From Candidatus Zhuqueibacterota bacterium (lineage in GTDB: Bacteria; Zhuqueibacterota; Zhuqueibacteria; Oceanimicrobiales; Oceanimicrobiaceae), in contig JAJDAD010000066.1 of NCBI GenBank assembly GCA_029262055.1, forward strand, positions 1-60,440: a stretch of 60,440 nucleotides of DNA, written 5' to 3'. The first letter of the stretch is position 1. Every line of letters starts with the position of its first letter. A program made the position numbers and the translations under genes. The notes below the pieces were generated by a model that saw nothing but the letters and a program-made list of their open reading frames with translations, was not told where the DNA came from and did not search any database. This document shows positions 8,078 to 16,348 of the stretch, piece after piece.

Positions 8078-9088
8078 ATGAGCATTTACATCTATGGCAT
8101 TATCGAGACTAATCAGGCTGAACATTTCGGACCTATTGGAATCGGTGGGCGTGGCGATGCGGTTACCACCCTGCATTTCAAAGACATCGCAGCAGTGGTC
8201 AGCAACCACCCGGTCGTTGAATTTGACCGGTTTGCAGAAAATGAACTAAAGGAGCTTGTGGCTGCTCATCAATTGGTAAATGAAACCGTGATGAAAAGCT
8301 TTGGCGTGGCGCCGCTGAGCTTCGGTAATATCGCGGAGAGTGAGGAAGAGGTCATAAGAATGTTGCAGCATGCTTACATACAATGCAAAACCATGCTCAA
8401 CAAAGTAAAGGAAAAAGTTGAATTGGTTGTGCAGGCCTTTCGCAACAAACAAGATTGGATACAAGAAATTGCCAATACAAACGAACAGATTATCAAACTG
8501 AAGAATGCTCTTGACTCCGGTTCTGAGGCTGACAATCTAATGGCAAGGATTGAAATTGGCAAAGGCATCCATCAAGCCATTTCCTCTAAGGAAAGAGCCT
8601 TTTGCGATGATGTTCTTTCTATACTGAGAAACGGCAGCTGCCACTTTGCTGCCGGCAAATTGCACGGTGAAGACATGATCTTCAACGGCTCCTTTCTGGT
8701 GGACCCCCAAAGCGAATCCGCATTTGATCAAAAGGTTGATCGATTGGGCCATAGATATGAAGGACAGCTTACTTTTAGATATATCGGCCCCCTGCCGCCT
8801 TACAGCTTTGCCAACCTGAAACTCACGTCAAGTGATTTTGAGCTAATTGATGCCGCCAGAAGAATTCTGGTACTTCCCGATAAAGCAACAGTGAGCGAAA
8901 TCAAATCCGCATATCGAACTTTGGCCTGCCAGTACCATCCGGACAAGAGTCATGACAACCCTGAAGCGGAAGAAAAATTCAGACTGGTGACAGAAGCACA
9001 CCAGGTGCTGGAGACCTTTTGTCAAAACTACAAATTCTCTTTCAGCGAAGAAGTTGTAAGGGATACGGTTCTGATCGATGAGGCTTAG
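8078..9088 (+). CDS. GvpF/GvpL-family protein fused to a C-terminal J domain
   Basis: 336 residues. Residues 1 to about 258 are a GvpF/L domain. It opens with SIYIYGIIE, has the AAVVSNHPV segment, a central helical part with MARIEIGKGI, and the closing YIGPLPPYSFANL block typical of the family. Residues about 265-330 are a DnaJ J domain: helix 2 'SEIKSAYRTLACQYHPDKS' carries the diagnostic HPD tripeptide and is followed by helix 3 'EEKFRLVTEAHQVL'. GvpF/L proteins bind GvpA and seed assembly. A J domain normally stimulates Hsp70 ATPase. The fusion would therefore couple vesicle nucleation to Hsp70. A normal GvpF/L ends near residue 260, so the J domain is an addition. The next gene starts 3 bases later. 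Confidence 0.9.
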   Translation: MSIYIYGIIETNQAEHFGPIGIGGRGDAVTTLHFKDIAAVVSNHPVVEFDRFAENELKELVAAHQLVNETVMKSFGVAPLSFGNIAESEEEVIRMLQHAYIQCKTMLNKVKEKVELVVQAFRNKQDWIQEIANTNEQIIKLKNALDSGSEADNLMARIEIGKGIHQAISSKERAFCDDVLSILRNGSCHFAAGKLHGEDMIFNGSFLVDPQSESAFDQKVDRLGHRYEGQLTFRYIGPLPPYSFANLKLTSSDFELIDAARRILVLPDKATVSEIKSAYRTLACQYHPDKSHDNPEAEEKFRLVTEAHQVLETFCQNYKFSFSEEVVRDTVLIDEA

Positions 9089-9091
9089 GAA

Positions 9092-9862
9092 ATGAGAAAG
9101 ACGGGTAAGTACATTTACTGTGTTACTGATGCGGGCAACAAGCCGGACTTCACTTCCGGGAGTATCGGCAAGACGCCTTCGCAAGTGTTTGGTATTCACT
9201 ATAACTCTATTGCGGCAGTGGTCAGCGACTCTCCCGTCGTGAGTTATTCCCTGAAAAGCGAAAATTACCTGGCACACCAGCGCGTGGTTGAGGAGGCGAT
9301 GGCAAAGAATCTAACTGCGCTGCCCGTACGTTTTTGCACCATCGCCAGAGATGAGGCCAGCGTGCGGACAATCTTGGAAAAAAGATATGATGAGTTTCAC
9401 GAAAACTTGAGCGCCATGAAGGGAAAACTGGAATTGGGTCTGAAAGTGTTTTGGAATGATGAAGTCGCATACCCCGAAATCCTTCGTGAGAATGACAACA
9501 TCAAAAAGATGAGGGATCGAATCGTTTCGCAGCCACAGGAAAATACTTATTTCGAAAGAATTGAAATCGGGAAATTGGTGGAAATTGCCCTCCAGGAAAA
9601 GCGGCAGCGGGAAGAAGAAGAAATCTTGAGCATGTTCCATCATCTTTACCTCGACCACCGGACTAACAGGATTATCGGTGACAGGATGATCGTTAACGTT
9701 GCTTTTTTGGTAGATGAGAAACAGGAAAAGTTGGTTGATGAGGCGGTAGAGAAGCTGGCAAAAGCAAATGATGGACGGTTAAAACTTAGTTACGTTGGCC
9801 CGATTGCTCCCTACAATTTCATCGAAGTGACCATCGATGTGACAGAGTTGGGGCTCAATTAA
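9092..9862 (+). CDS. Gas vesicle protein GvpF/GvpL
   Basis: 256 residues, standard for GvpF/L. It begins KYIYCVTDAG, contains IAAVVSDSPVVSY, then LPVRFCTIARD and FERIEIGKLVE, and ends YVGPIAPYNFIEVTI, all family landmarks. No extra domain. It is the second of three paralogues in the operon, lying 3 bases after the J-domain fusion and 17 bases before gvpG. GvpF/L members bind GvpA monomers and help initiate or chaperone wall assembly. I do not split F from L because the sequence alone does not decide it. Confidence 0.93.
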   Translation: MRKTGKYIYCVTDAGNKPDFTSGSIGKTPSQVFGIHYNSIAAVVSDSPVVSYSLKSENYLAHQRVVEEAMAKNLTALPVRFCTIARDEASVRTILEKRYDEFHENLSAMKGKLELGLKVFWNDEVAYPEILRENDNIKKMRDRIVSQPQENTYFERIEIGKLVEIALQEKRQREEEEILSMFHHLYLDHRTNRIIGDRMIVNVAFLVDEKQEKLVDEAVEKLAKANDGRLKLSYVGPIAPYNFIEVTIDVTELGLN

Positions 9863-9879
9863 TCTCTGAGATAAGACGT

Positions 9880-10125
9880 ATGGCTTTCCTGCTTGATGAT
9901 ATAATAGCTTTGCCCTTCTCTGGTGTGTGGGAGATTGTCAAAGAGCTGCACAAATATGTGGACAGAGAGCTGAATGACAAAGAAACCTGGCAAAGAAAGC
10001 TGTTGGAGCTACAACTGAAATATGAGCTGAACGAAATCGATGAAGATGAATATAAGGTGCGGGAAGAAGAAATAGTAGAAAAAATCACCGCCATACAGGA
10101 AAGCGAGGGAGAAACGGTAGAGTAA
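9880..10125 (+). CDS. gvpG: Gas vesicle protein GvpG
   Basis: An 81-residue, strongly acidic helical protein, the size of GvpG. The first 25 residues (AFLLDDIIALPFSGVWEIVK) match the GvpG N-terminal signature, and the remaining charged helix (ERQ/KWQRKLLELQLKYELNE type) contains 'EIDEDEYKVREEEI', the usual GvpG C-terminal block. GvpG interacts with GvpF/L and GvpA during nucleation. It sits between two gvpF/L genes, the normal arrangement in bacterial clusters. Confidence 0.9.
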   Translation: MAFLLDDIIALPFSGVWEIVKELHKYVDRELNDKETWQRKLLELQLKYELNEIDEDEYKVREEEIVEKITAIQESEGETVE

Positions 10126-10178
10126 GATCAGTCAATGATTCCTGGCCATAAAAGAAATCATTCAACTAGGCAGATTCC

Positions 10179-11012
10179 ATGACACGTAATTCTGGCAACA
10201 ACAATAGGGGCATTTACCTTTATTGCGTTACAGAAGCGACAAACTCACTCCCTCCACTCCGAGGCATAGATGACAACTTTACGACTTTTCAAATAAAAAC
10301 TAAGCCACTCGCCGCATTGGTAAGCGAAGTGCCGTTAGATGCCTTTACCGGCCGGACTTTCCGCACTAAATTGCGTGACTTGTCCTGGGCAGAATCAAAA
10401 TTAAGAGCTCACGAAGCATGTGTGCGAGCGGCAAAAGACAGCGGCTCGGTCCTGCCTATGCGGTTTGCTACCATTTTCTCATCGGAAACCGAACTAAAAG
10501 AATGGCTTGAACAAACTGAGAATCGTTTGACCACGCTGCTACAGTATTTTCAACACAAAGAAGAGTGGGGCGTGCAAATCATTTGTCACAAAAAGGAATA
10601 TCTGTCACAGATTCGCCATGTGCAAAACCCGGAAATTAAAGCAATCGATGCGCAGCTCGTTAACCAGACTCCGGGACAGGCCTTCTTCTTGACCAAGAAA
10701 AAAGAACAAAAACTCGATGCCCTGCGGGAGTCGATTTTGACCGAGGCCTGTCAAGAACTGAATTCACAATTGGACCGAATCGCAATAAAAAAAGTCGACC
10801 TGGATGTATCCAGATCCGGTGAATCGCAAGATGAGCAACAGCTTGTTCTCAATACTTCTTTGCTGATTGAAGAGACTTCGGTTGGTCGTCTTCAGGATAT
10901 GGTGGGTTCTTTCAACGAAGCACCAGCAGTCAGAGGTTTGAGGGCAAGATATACAGGGCCCTGGTCACCATATAATTTTGTAAGCGCGTTGCAGCCGTCC
11001 GATGTACTGTGA
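10179..11012 (+). CDS. Gas vesicle protein GvpF/GvpL (third paralogue)
   Basis: 277 residues. GIYLYCVTEA at the N terminus, LAALVSEVPLDAF, VLPMRFATIFSSE and the closing RYTGPWSPYNFVSAL mark the GvpF/L family. The middle is more diverged than in the two upstream paralogues and lacks their IEIGK motif, having FFLTKKKEQKLDAL instead. Its 3' end overlaps the following gvpA-family gene by 11 bases, implying translational coupling. Three F/L proteins in one operon suggests specialised subunits of the assembly complex. Confidence 0.92.
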   Translation: MTRNSGNNNRGIYLYCVTEATNSLPPLRGIDDNFTTFQIKTKPLAALVSEVPLDAFTGRTFRTKLRDLSWAESKLRAHEACVRAAKDSGSVLPMRFATIFSSETELKEWLEQTENRLTTLLQYFQHKEEWGVQIICHKKEYLSQIRHVQNPEIKAIDAQLVNQTPGQAFFLTKKKEQKLDALRESILTEACQELNSQLDRIAIKKVDLDVSRSGESQDEQQLVLNTSLLIEETSVGRLQDMVGSFNEAPAVRGLRARYTGPWSPYNFVSALQPSDVL

Positions 11013-11235
11013 GCAACAACATGTATCTTTGGGCGATATCCTCGATCGACTGTTGAACAAAGGCGTCGTCATCTCAGGGGAGCTGGTCATTTCGGTGGCT
11101 GATATCGATTTGCTGTTTTTAGATTTACGTCTCTTGATAACCTCGGTTGAGACGGCAATACAAATGAACTGTCCGACGGTTCGTGAAATGACAGGAAGCC
11201 ATCCTTTCATGGGGGAAAAAAGCAAGGAGCCTTAG
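11002..11235 (+). CDS. GvpA-family minor gas vesicle protein (GvpJ/M/S type)
   Basis: 77 residues. The core SLGDILDRLLNKGVVISGEL, VISVADIDLLFLDLRLLITSVETA is the GvpA fold, but the second strand carries Asp (VADIDLL) where the shell protein has VGIELL. This is the pattern of the minor J/M/S proteins, which nucleate vesicles or form the tips. ATG 11002 lies inside the end of the preceding gvpF/L gene; the upstream gene supplies ribosomes by coupling. The C-terminal tail (about 55-77) is short and not conserved. The next gene starts 1 base after its stop. Confidence 0.88.
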   Translation: MYCEQQHVSLGDILDRLLNKGVVISGELVISVADIDLLFLDLRLLITSVETAIQMNCPTVREMTGSHPFMGEKSKEP

Positions 11236-11236
11236 T

Positions 11237-11533
11237 GTGCAAGAACAAATTACACATGGAATTCAGGCAACAAACCTGGCGGACATTTTGGAGCGTGTGC
11301 TCGACAAAGGGATTGTCATCGCCGGCGACATTAAGATCCAATTGGCGGATGTAGAACTCCTGAATATCAAAATTAGACTTCTGGTTGCGTCCGTAGACAA
11401 GGCCAAAGAAATGGGCATTAATTGGTGGGAGAATGACCCCTATCTGTCAACCAGGGCCAATAAACTGGAGGAAGAAAACGCAGAGCTGAGGGGGCAGTTG
11501 GAAAGATGTGCTGCAACAGCAACGGACTCATAA
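11237..11533 (+). CDS. GvpA-family minor gas vesicle protein with coiled-coil tail (GvpJ/M/S type)
   Basis: 98 residues starting at GTG 11237 with AAGGAGC 7 bases ahead. Residues 12-62 hold the GvpA core (LADILERVLDKGIVIAGDI, IQLADVELLNIKIRLLVASV). LADVELL again marks the minor J/M/S class rather than the shell protein. Residues 63-98 add a WWENDPYLS linker and a short Glu/Leu coiled coil (NKLEEENAELRGQLE), an extension typical of S/J-type proteins. It probably acts in vesicle nucleation with the preceding gene. Confidence 0.88.
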   Translation: MQEQITHGIQATNLADILERVLDKGIVIAGDIKIQLADVELLNIKIRLLVASVDKAKEMGINWWENDPYLSTRANKLEEENAELRGQLERCAATATDS

Positions 11534-11549
11534 AAGACAGGAGAGCACC

Positions 11550-12074
11550 ATGACTGGAAAAGACAAAAAGAATGAGAAAGAGCCTCAGATAAATATCGAC
11601 CTCGGTCTGGGAGGATTGTTCCAAGGCATTGGCAGTATCGTTGATTTGGTTTCCGAAATGGCGGAGAAAGGACAGTCGACCGTTGAAAAAACACAAGAAT
11701 TTTCCGGCGAAGGCGCCTTAAAGGATTTGAAGGGTGTCTATGGCTTTTCAGTAAAAATGGGCGCCGGCGGGAATCCCGAAGTGCAACCCTTTGGCAATGT
11801 CAAAACCAGTCCCAGCGGTCCGGTCGTGGATGAGATGCGTGAGCCCATGACCGATGTCTTCGATGAAAAGACAACGATCCAGGTCATTGTAGAAATGCCG
11901 GGTGTGCAGAAAAAAGATGTCACAGTAGATTTGCAGGACGATGTACTTACTGTCAGTGCAAAAAATGCCAAGAGGAAGTATCAAAAAGAGATTGTACTTC
12001 CATCCAAAATAAAACCTGATTCTTTGTCTTACTCATTCAAGAACGCGATTCTTGAAATCAAACTCGATAAGTAA
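11550..12074 (+). CDS. Hsp20/GvpH-like small heat-shock protein
   Basis: 174 residues from ATG 11550, chosen because AGGAGA lies 7 bases ahead; the frame is open further upstream but that overlaps the previous gene without a site. The N-terminal NIDLGLGGLFQGIGSIVDLV resembles archaeal and bacterial GvpH. Residues about 95-174 are a compact alpha-crystallin domain (DVFDEKTTIQVIVEMPGVQKK and DDVLTVSA), ending IL-E-IKLDK. GvpH-type proteins act as chaperones or regulators in gas vesicle synthesis. It follows the minor gvpA-type genes by 16 bases and precedes the CDC48 gene. Confidence 0.88.
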   Translation: MTGKDKKNEKEPQINIDLGLGGLFQGIGSIVDLVSEMAEKGQSTVEKTQEFSGEGALKDLKGVYGFSVKMGAGGNPEVQPFGNVKTSPSGPVVDEMREPMTDVFDEKTTIQVIVEMPGVQKKDVTVDLQDDVLTVSAKNAKRKYQKEIVLPSKIKPDSLSYSFKNAILEIKLDK

Positions 12075-12153
12075 CGTGTAGCCGGTCGGGTCTGGATTAA
12101 TCGGATTACTTTCCATGACAAGATCGGCATCTACGTTCCGATAGGAAATAGAT

Positions 12154-14289
12154 GTGAATAAGAATCCTGTTAAATCGTTGCGCGTATCTGAATCACTCCC
12201 TAAGGATGTGGGACGCGGTATTGCCCGAATCGATCCTGATGACATCAAAGCAATTGGTGCCGAAGTCGGCGACATTGTTGAGATTACGGGCAAGAGAACG
12301 ACGGTGGCAAAGTTAATGCCCACCTATGTAGACAACCGCAGCAAACGTCTCGTCCAAATGGATGGTCTTTTGCGCGAAAATGCAAAAGTCGGCCTGGATG
12401 AACGAGTAAAACTCCGTAAGATTGCCTTCCAGCCGGCAACTAAGATCATATTGGACCCTGAAACGCTTCTCGCCAAAGGACAGAGGGAAAGGGACAGCAG
12501 GTATATCGGCCATTTGATTGAAGGCCTGCCGCTGGTTAGAGAGGATCGGATTCGTGCCAATCTCATCGGTTCCCGCTCCCAGGATTTCACGGTTGTTGAT
12601 ACCTTGCCCAAGGGCGTCGTCATTGTCCAGCACGACACTATCATCCAAATAAAGACCGGTGAGGGTGAACGCAAGGCCAGTACTAAGATTTCCTACGAAG
12701 ATGTTGGTGGACTGCATAAGGAGATCCAACGAATTCGGGAAATGATTGAGTTACCGCTTAAATATCCCCAAATCTTCGATCGACTCGGTATCGACCCACC
12801 AAAAGGTGTGTTGCTCATGGGCCCTCCCGGTACCGGCAAGACTTTGATAGCGCGAGCCGTCGCCAACGAGACCGAGTCCTCATTTTTCGCCGTCAATGGT
12901 CCGGAGGTCATTCATAAATTTTATGGTGAGAGCGAGGCCAAACTGCGTGGAATTTTCGAGCAGGCCAGCAATCAAGCACCCAGCATTATTTTTCTCGATG
13001 AAATTGATTGCATTTCTCCAAAACGGGAGGCCGTGGTCGGAGATGTGGAGAAGCGGGTCGTCGCACAACTTTTGGCTTTGATGGATGGTCTGTCTGAACG
13101 CGGGCAAGTCATCGTCATCGGTGCGACAAATATTCCCAATGCCATCGATCCAGCACTGCGTCGTCCGGGACGTTTTGATCGCGAAATTACCATTGGCACG
13201 CCTGACAAGAAGGGGCGGCTGGAGGTTTTGGAAATTCACACGCGAGGCATGCCCCTGGCAGAGGATGTGGATTTAACTCGACTGGCGGAAATTACGCATG
13301 GATTTGTAGGGGCCGATCTGGCAGCCTTGTGCCGCGAGGCCGCCATGCAAGCTTTGCGTACGTTATTTCCAAAAATTGAGTTCGAAATGGAAACCATACC
13401 CTATGAGACCCTGCTGGAACTGGAAGTAACCATGCATCATTTCCAGGAAGCCTTCAAGGAAGTGGAGCCTTCTGCCACGCGAGAGGTCTTTACTGAGATT
13501 CCAAACGTGAGGTGGTGTCAGGTTGGTGGTTTAGAAGAAATTAAGCAGCAGTTGATCGAAGTCATTGGATGGCCTCTAAAGTATAAAGAACTGTTCGAGT
13601 TTTCAAGAACCATCCCTCCCAAAGGCATTCTGATGTACGGCCCTCCAGGAACCGGCAAGACTCTGCTGGCAAAAGCAGCAGCTACTGAAAGCGAGACAAA
13701 CTTCATTTCCATCAAAGGCCCGGAACTGCTGTCAAAATGGGTCGGCGAGAGCGAGAAGGGCGTTCGGGAACTATTCAAAAAAGCACGACAGGCCTCTCCA
13801 TGCATCCTGTTCTTTGACGAAATAGATGCCATCGCGCCGGTAAGGGGAAGCGGCGGCTCAGACTCTCACGTAAGTGAACGGGTGATAAGCCAGTTACTAA
13901 CGGAAATGGATGGTATCGAAGGGTTACAGGATGTCGTGGTGTTGGCGGCGACCAACCGCCTGGACATCATTGATCCTGCTGTCCGGCGACCAGGCAGATT
14001 TGATTATCTGATTGAACTACCCTACCCGGAATTGGAAACACGCGTAAGAATCTTCGAAGTTCATCTTGAGCAGAAGCCTTTGGCCAGGAACGTAAACATC
14101 AAGGAATTGGCCGAGAAAACGGAAGGCCTGGTCGGCGCTGACATCGAGGCTATCTGCCGAATGGCTTCTATGCTAGCCATTCGTAAAGCAGTGGAATCCG
14201 GGGCAGATGAAACATTTGATCCGAAGAAGTTTAAAATTGACAAACAGTGTTTCAAAGAAGCTTTAGAATATGCGAGTCAAAGGGCTTAG
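12154..14289 (+). CDS. CDC48/VCP-type double AAA+ ATPase
   Basis: 711 residues starting at GTG 12154; the nearby ATG at 12152 runs straight into TGA. Residues 1 to about 175 are the CDC48 N domain (double-psi barrel, [14 protein letters not shown]). D1 has Walker [18 protein letters not shown] at about 223 and Walker [12 protein letters not shown]2 has [17 protein letters not shown] at about 496 and [10 protein letters not shown]. Both rings keep the second-region-of-homology Arg residues (RRPGRFD). CDC48 hexamers unfold or extract proteins. Such genes occur in some gvp clusters and in archaea. Here it may disassemble misassembled vesicle protein or complexes. It overlaps the following Hsp20 gene by 20 bases, tying it to the operon. 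Confidence 0.95.
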   Translation: MNKNPVKSLRVSESLPKDVGRGIARIDPDDIKAIGAEVGDIVEITGKRTTVAKLMPTYVDNRSKRLVQMDGLLRENAKVGLDERVKLRKIAFQPATKIILDPETLLAKGQRERDSRYIGHLIEGLPLVREDRIRANLIGSRSQDFTVVDTLPKGVVIVQHDTIIQIKTGEGERKASTKISYEDVGGLHKEIQRIREMIELPLKYPQIFDRLGIDPPKGVLLMGPPGTGKTLIARAVANETESSFFAVNGPEVIHKFYGESEAKLRGIFEQASNQAPSIIFLDEIDCISPKREAVVGDVEKRVVAQLLALMDGLSERGQVIVIGATNIPNAIDPALRRPGRFDREITIGTPDKKGRLEVLEIHTRGMPLAEDVDLTRLAEITHGFVGADLAALCREAAMQALRTLFPKIEFEMETIPYETLLELEVTMHHFQEAFKEVEPSATREVFTEIPNVRWCQVGGLEEIKQQLIEVIGWPLKYKELFEFSRTIPPKGILMYGPPGTGKTLLAKAAATESETNFISIKGPELLSKWVGESEKGVRELFKKARQASPCILFFDEIDAIAPVRGSGGSDSHVSERVISQLLTEMDGIEGLQDVVVLAATNRLDIIDPAVRRPGRFDYLIELPYPELETRVRIFEVHLEQKPLARNVNIKELAEKTEGLVGADIEAICRMASMLAIRKAVESGADETFDPKKFKIDKQCFKEALEYASQRA

Positions 14290-14776
14290 AGACATAAAAA
14301 CAGCCGGATACCTACGAAAACAGCCCGACAGAGGTGATTTTAGAAGCCAAAGTTCTTTAGAAGCTGCGCAGAAATCCGGATTCACATCGCGAGTTCAGAC
14401 AAACGAGCCCAAAACCTGGGTCTTTTGTCCGAAACCCAAGTTCACCAGATATCAAAAGACGCTTTTGGTTAACCGGGTTCGCGATCCCAATACCGAGGTG
14501 TTTGAGGAAGCCAAATCTGTCATTGTTATCGCCGAACTGCCTGGTGTCCAGAGAGAAGAAGATATTCTACTTCACGTTGAGGGGGATGTTTTTATTCTTG
14601 AAGCGACGAGCACGGTCGCTGCTGGCAATAAGAAGTTTCTAAAGGAAGTTCTTATTCCCTTTCAAATTGACCCGGATAAATTGCACCCTTCACTCAATAA
14701 CGGCATCATGGAAATTGTTTTGTATCCTCTGGTGCGCAGCGATGTCTGCGAAAAAGGCCTGGGTCCCAAAAAATAA
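14270..14776 (+). CDS. Second Hsp20/GvpH-like protein
   Basis: 168 residues. The first about 75 residues are basic and apparently disordered. Residues about 78-155 form an alpha-crystallin-like domain ([46 protein letters not shown]). It is related to the Hsp20 protein encoded just before the CDC48 gene (both have the 'E-PGVQ' turn), so the ATPase gene is bracketed by two small heat-shock genes. The start overlaps the end of the ATPase gene by 20 bases. A later start is possible because the N-terminal region is not conserved. Confidence 0.82.
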   Translation: MRVKGLRDIKTAGYLRKQPDRGDFRSQSSLEAAQKSGFTSRVQTNEPKTWVFCPKPKFTRYQKTLLVNRVRDPNTEVFEEAKSVIVIAELPGVQREEDILLHVEGDVFILEATSTVAAGNKKFLKEVLIPFQIDPDKLHPSLNNGIMEIVLYPLVRSDVCEKGLGPKK

Positions 14777-14974
14777 GACACATAACCTGGATAATTCATG
14801 AATCTGTGTATTGAGCACAAGTATAGCAATACTGTCATTCAGGAGGAATCCTTTTTTGAACAGGTCCCATTGTCTTCGTCGGTTACGGATTTGACCCAAA
14901 AAGATCCCTCCAGAAGCCAAGAAGGTGATTCGTGAATAGTGCAGGACAAATAAAATAGCAGGCGGAGGTAAGAT

Positions 14975-15370
14975 ATGAAGAAAATCAAAGTGCTGGTGGT
15001 AGATGATAATCCTGACATTCTTGACCTTTTCAATAAGGCATTGAACCCCATTGACTATAAGGTGGCCTTGGCACAAAGTGGAGATGAAGCCCTGCATGTC
15101 TTTGAATCGGAAAACCCTGACATTGTTATGTTAGACATCAAAATGCCGAACCTGGACGGAATAGAGACTTTACGACGAATCAAATATTTGGATGAAAAAA
15201 ATCAAAGTGCGGTGATCATGCTGACGGGCTACGGCGAAATCGGCACGGCTCGCGAGGCGATGGCGCTTGGCGCTTACGATTATGTCACCAAACCGGTCGA
15301 TCTGAACTTTATCGATGCTCTCCTCAAAGAGGCTACCAAACAAAAGGTTCGGCCTCCATGCGTCAATTAG
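14975..15370 (+). CDS. Stand-alone CheY-like response regulator receiver
   Basis: 131 residues, only a receiver domain. The acidic pocket D10-D11, phosphoacceptor D54 (VMLDIKMP), T84 (MLTGYG) and K106 (VTKPVD) are all present. There is no DNA-binding output domain and no adjacent histidine kinase. ATG 14975 follows GGCGGAGG. It ends 13 bases into the next gene. Its place in the gas vesicle operon, just before gvpK, suggests a phosphorylation-dependent switch on vesicle production or on its neighbour. That role is inferred. Confidence 0.92.
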   Translation: MKKIKVLVVDDNPDILDLFNKALNPIDYKVALAQSGDEALHVFESENPDIVMLDIKMPNLDGIETLRRIKYLDEKNQSAVIMLTGYGEIGTAREAMALGAYDYVTKPVDLNFIDALLKEATKQKVRPPCVN

Positions 15371-15981
15371 TGTACGTGCCTATCATTCATACGGAAGCGG
15401 ATTTGGGTTCCATGGCGCAGTCTTTTAAGAAGGAATTCAAAAAGAGGTATTCGGACCACCATTATGAATGCCATGTTGATGCTATTGCAACCATGTGGCA
15501 AGGGATCTCTGAAAAGATCATAAAGCCAAATACAGATTGGCAAAAAGTAAGATTGTACCAGGATGGCTTGCCCGTATGTGGTCGTGAAAAAGAAATAGTA
15601 TCTGATTTGGCTCGGAATGGCAGTGTCAATCATGAGTTACTTGTAGACTTGATATCGAGGGGTGCTCATCTTGAAGGGACAGAAGATCGAGCCCTTCTGT
15701 TAAAAGAGTATGACTACTTAAACAGGATTTTCAAAGCAAAGAATCAGGCTGAAAAGAATCGAACCGTTAAGGAATACCAGAAGGTCAGCGACTGGCTATT
15801 GCAGGAACGAGATCGATTCATGGCACAGAGAATCGCTCACACTTTGAAAAGAGACGAAACCGGAATCCTGTTCGTGGGCATGATGCACAAAGTGGACAAA
15901 TACTTGCCCAAAAGCATCGCAGTCAGTTCTGTGATCCATCGTTTGCCATTCAATGAATTCCCGACATTCGTTAGGACATGA
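15358..15981 (+). CDS. Uncharacterised protein of the gas vesicle cluster
   Basis: 207 residues, soluble, no signal peptide. The N terminus (VYVPIIHTEADLGSMA) and the C-terminal block (ERDRFMAQRIAHTLKRDETG then ILFVGMMHKVDKYLP) look conserved. The latter resembles the 'RD..MA..I.....vlvvvGa.H' pattern of TraB/PrgY-type proteins, though the overall match is too weak for an assignment. It overlaps the CheY-like gene by 13 bases, so the two are probably translated together and may act as a pair. gvpK follows within about 10 bases. Confidence 0.8.
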   Translation: MRQLVYVPIIHTEADLGSMAQSFKKEFKKRYSDHHYECHVDAIATMWQGISEKIIKPNTDWQKVRLYQDGLPVCGREKEIVSDLARNGSVNHELLVDLISRGAHLEGTEDRALLLKEYDYLNRIFKAKNQAEKNRTVKEYQKVSDWLLQERDRFMAQRIAHTLKRDETGILFVGMMHKVDKYLPKSIAVSSVIHRLPFNEFPTFVRT

Positions 15982-15988
15982 CCATAAA

Positions 15989-16333
15989 ATGATAAGATGC
16001 GAAGGAATGCCACGCCATGAGGAAGCAGATTTAGAGGGCGATGAGCTCAACTCCTTGCTTGCAGCTTCAGCTCCGAAGATTAACCTGGACCCCGAAAAGG
16101 TTGAACAGGGTTTGGGAAAAATCGTTCTCACTCTGATCGAGCTACTTAGGAAATTGCTTGAGAAGCAGGCGCTTCGTCGCGTCGAAAACGACAGTCTCTC
16201 ACCTGAGGAGGTGGAAAGATTGGGAATTGCCTTGATGCGTTTGGAGAACAAAATGGATGAGCTTAAGGGACACTTTGGTATTGAGGATGAAGAACTGAAC
16301 ATTGATCTCGGTCCCTTGGGTAGACTGATCTAA
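15989..16333 (+). CDS. gvpK: Gas vesicle protein GvpK
   Basis: 114 residues from ATG 15989; an earlier in-frame ATG at 15953 lies inside the preceding gene. The conserved GvpK region starts at INLDPEKVEQGLGKIVLTLI, continues LLRKLLEKQALRRVE and ends EEVERLGIALMRLENKMDEL. The acidic tail (GIEDEELNIDLGPLG) is also family-like. GvpK is an accessory protein needed for full vesicle growth and often closes gvp clusters, as here. The next gene is convergent, so the cluster ends here. Confidence 0.93.
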   Translation: MIRCEGMPRHEEADLEGDELNSLLAASAPKINLDPEKVEQGLGKIVLTLIELLRKLLEKQALRRVENDSLSPEEVERLGIALMRLENKMDELKGHFGIEDEELNIDLGPLGRLI

Positions 16334-16348
16334 CTTCTAAGTAACAAT

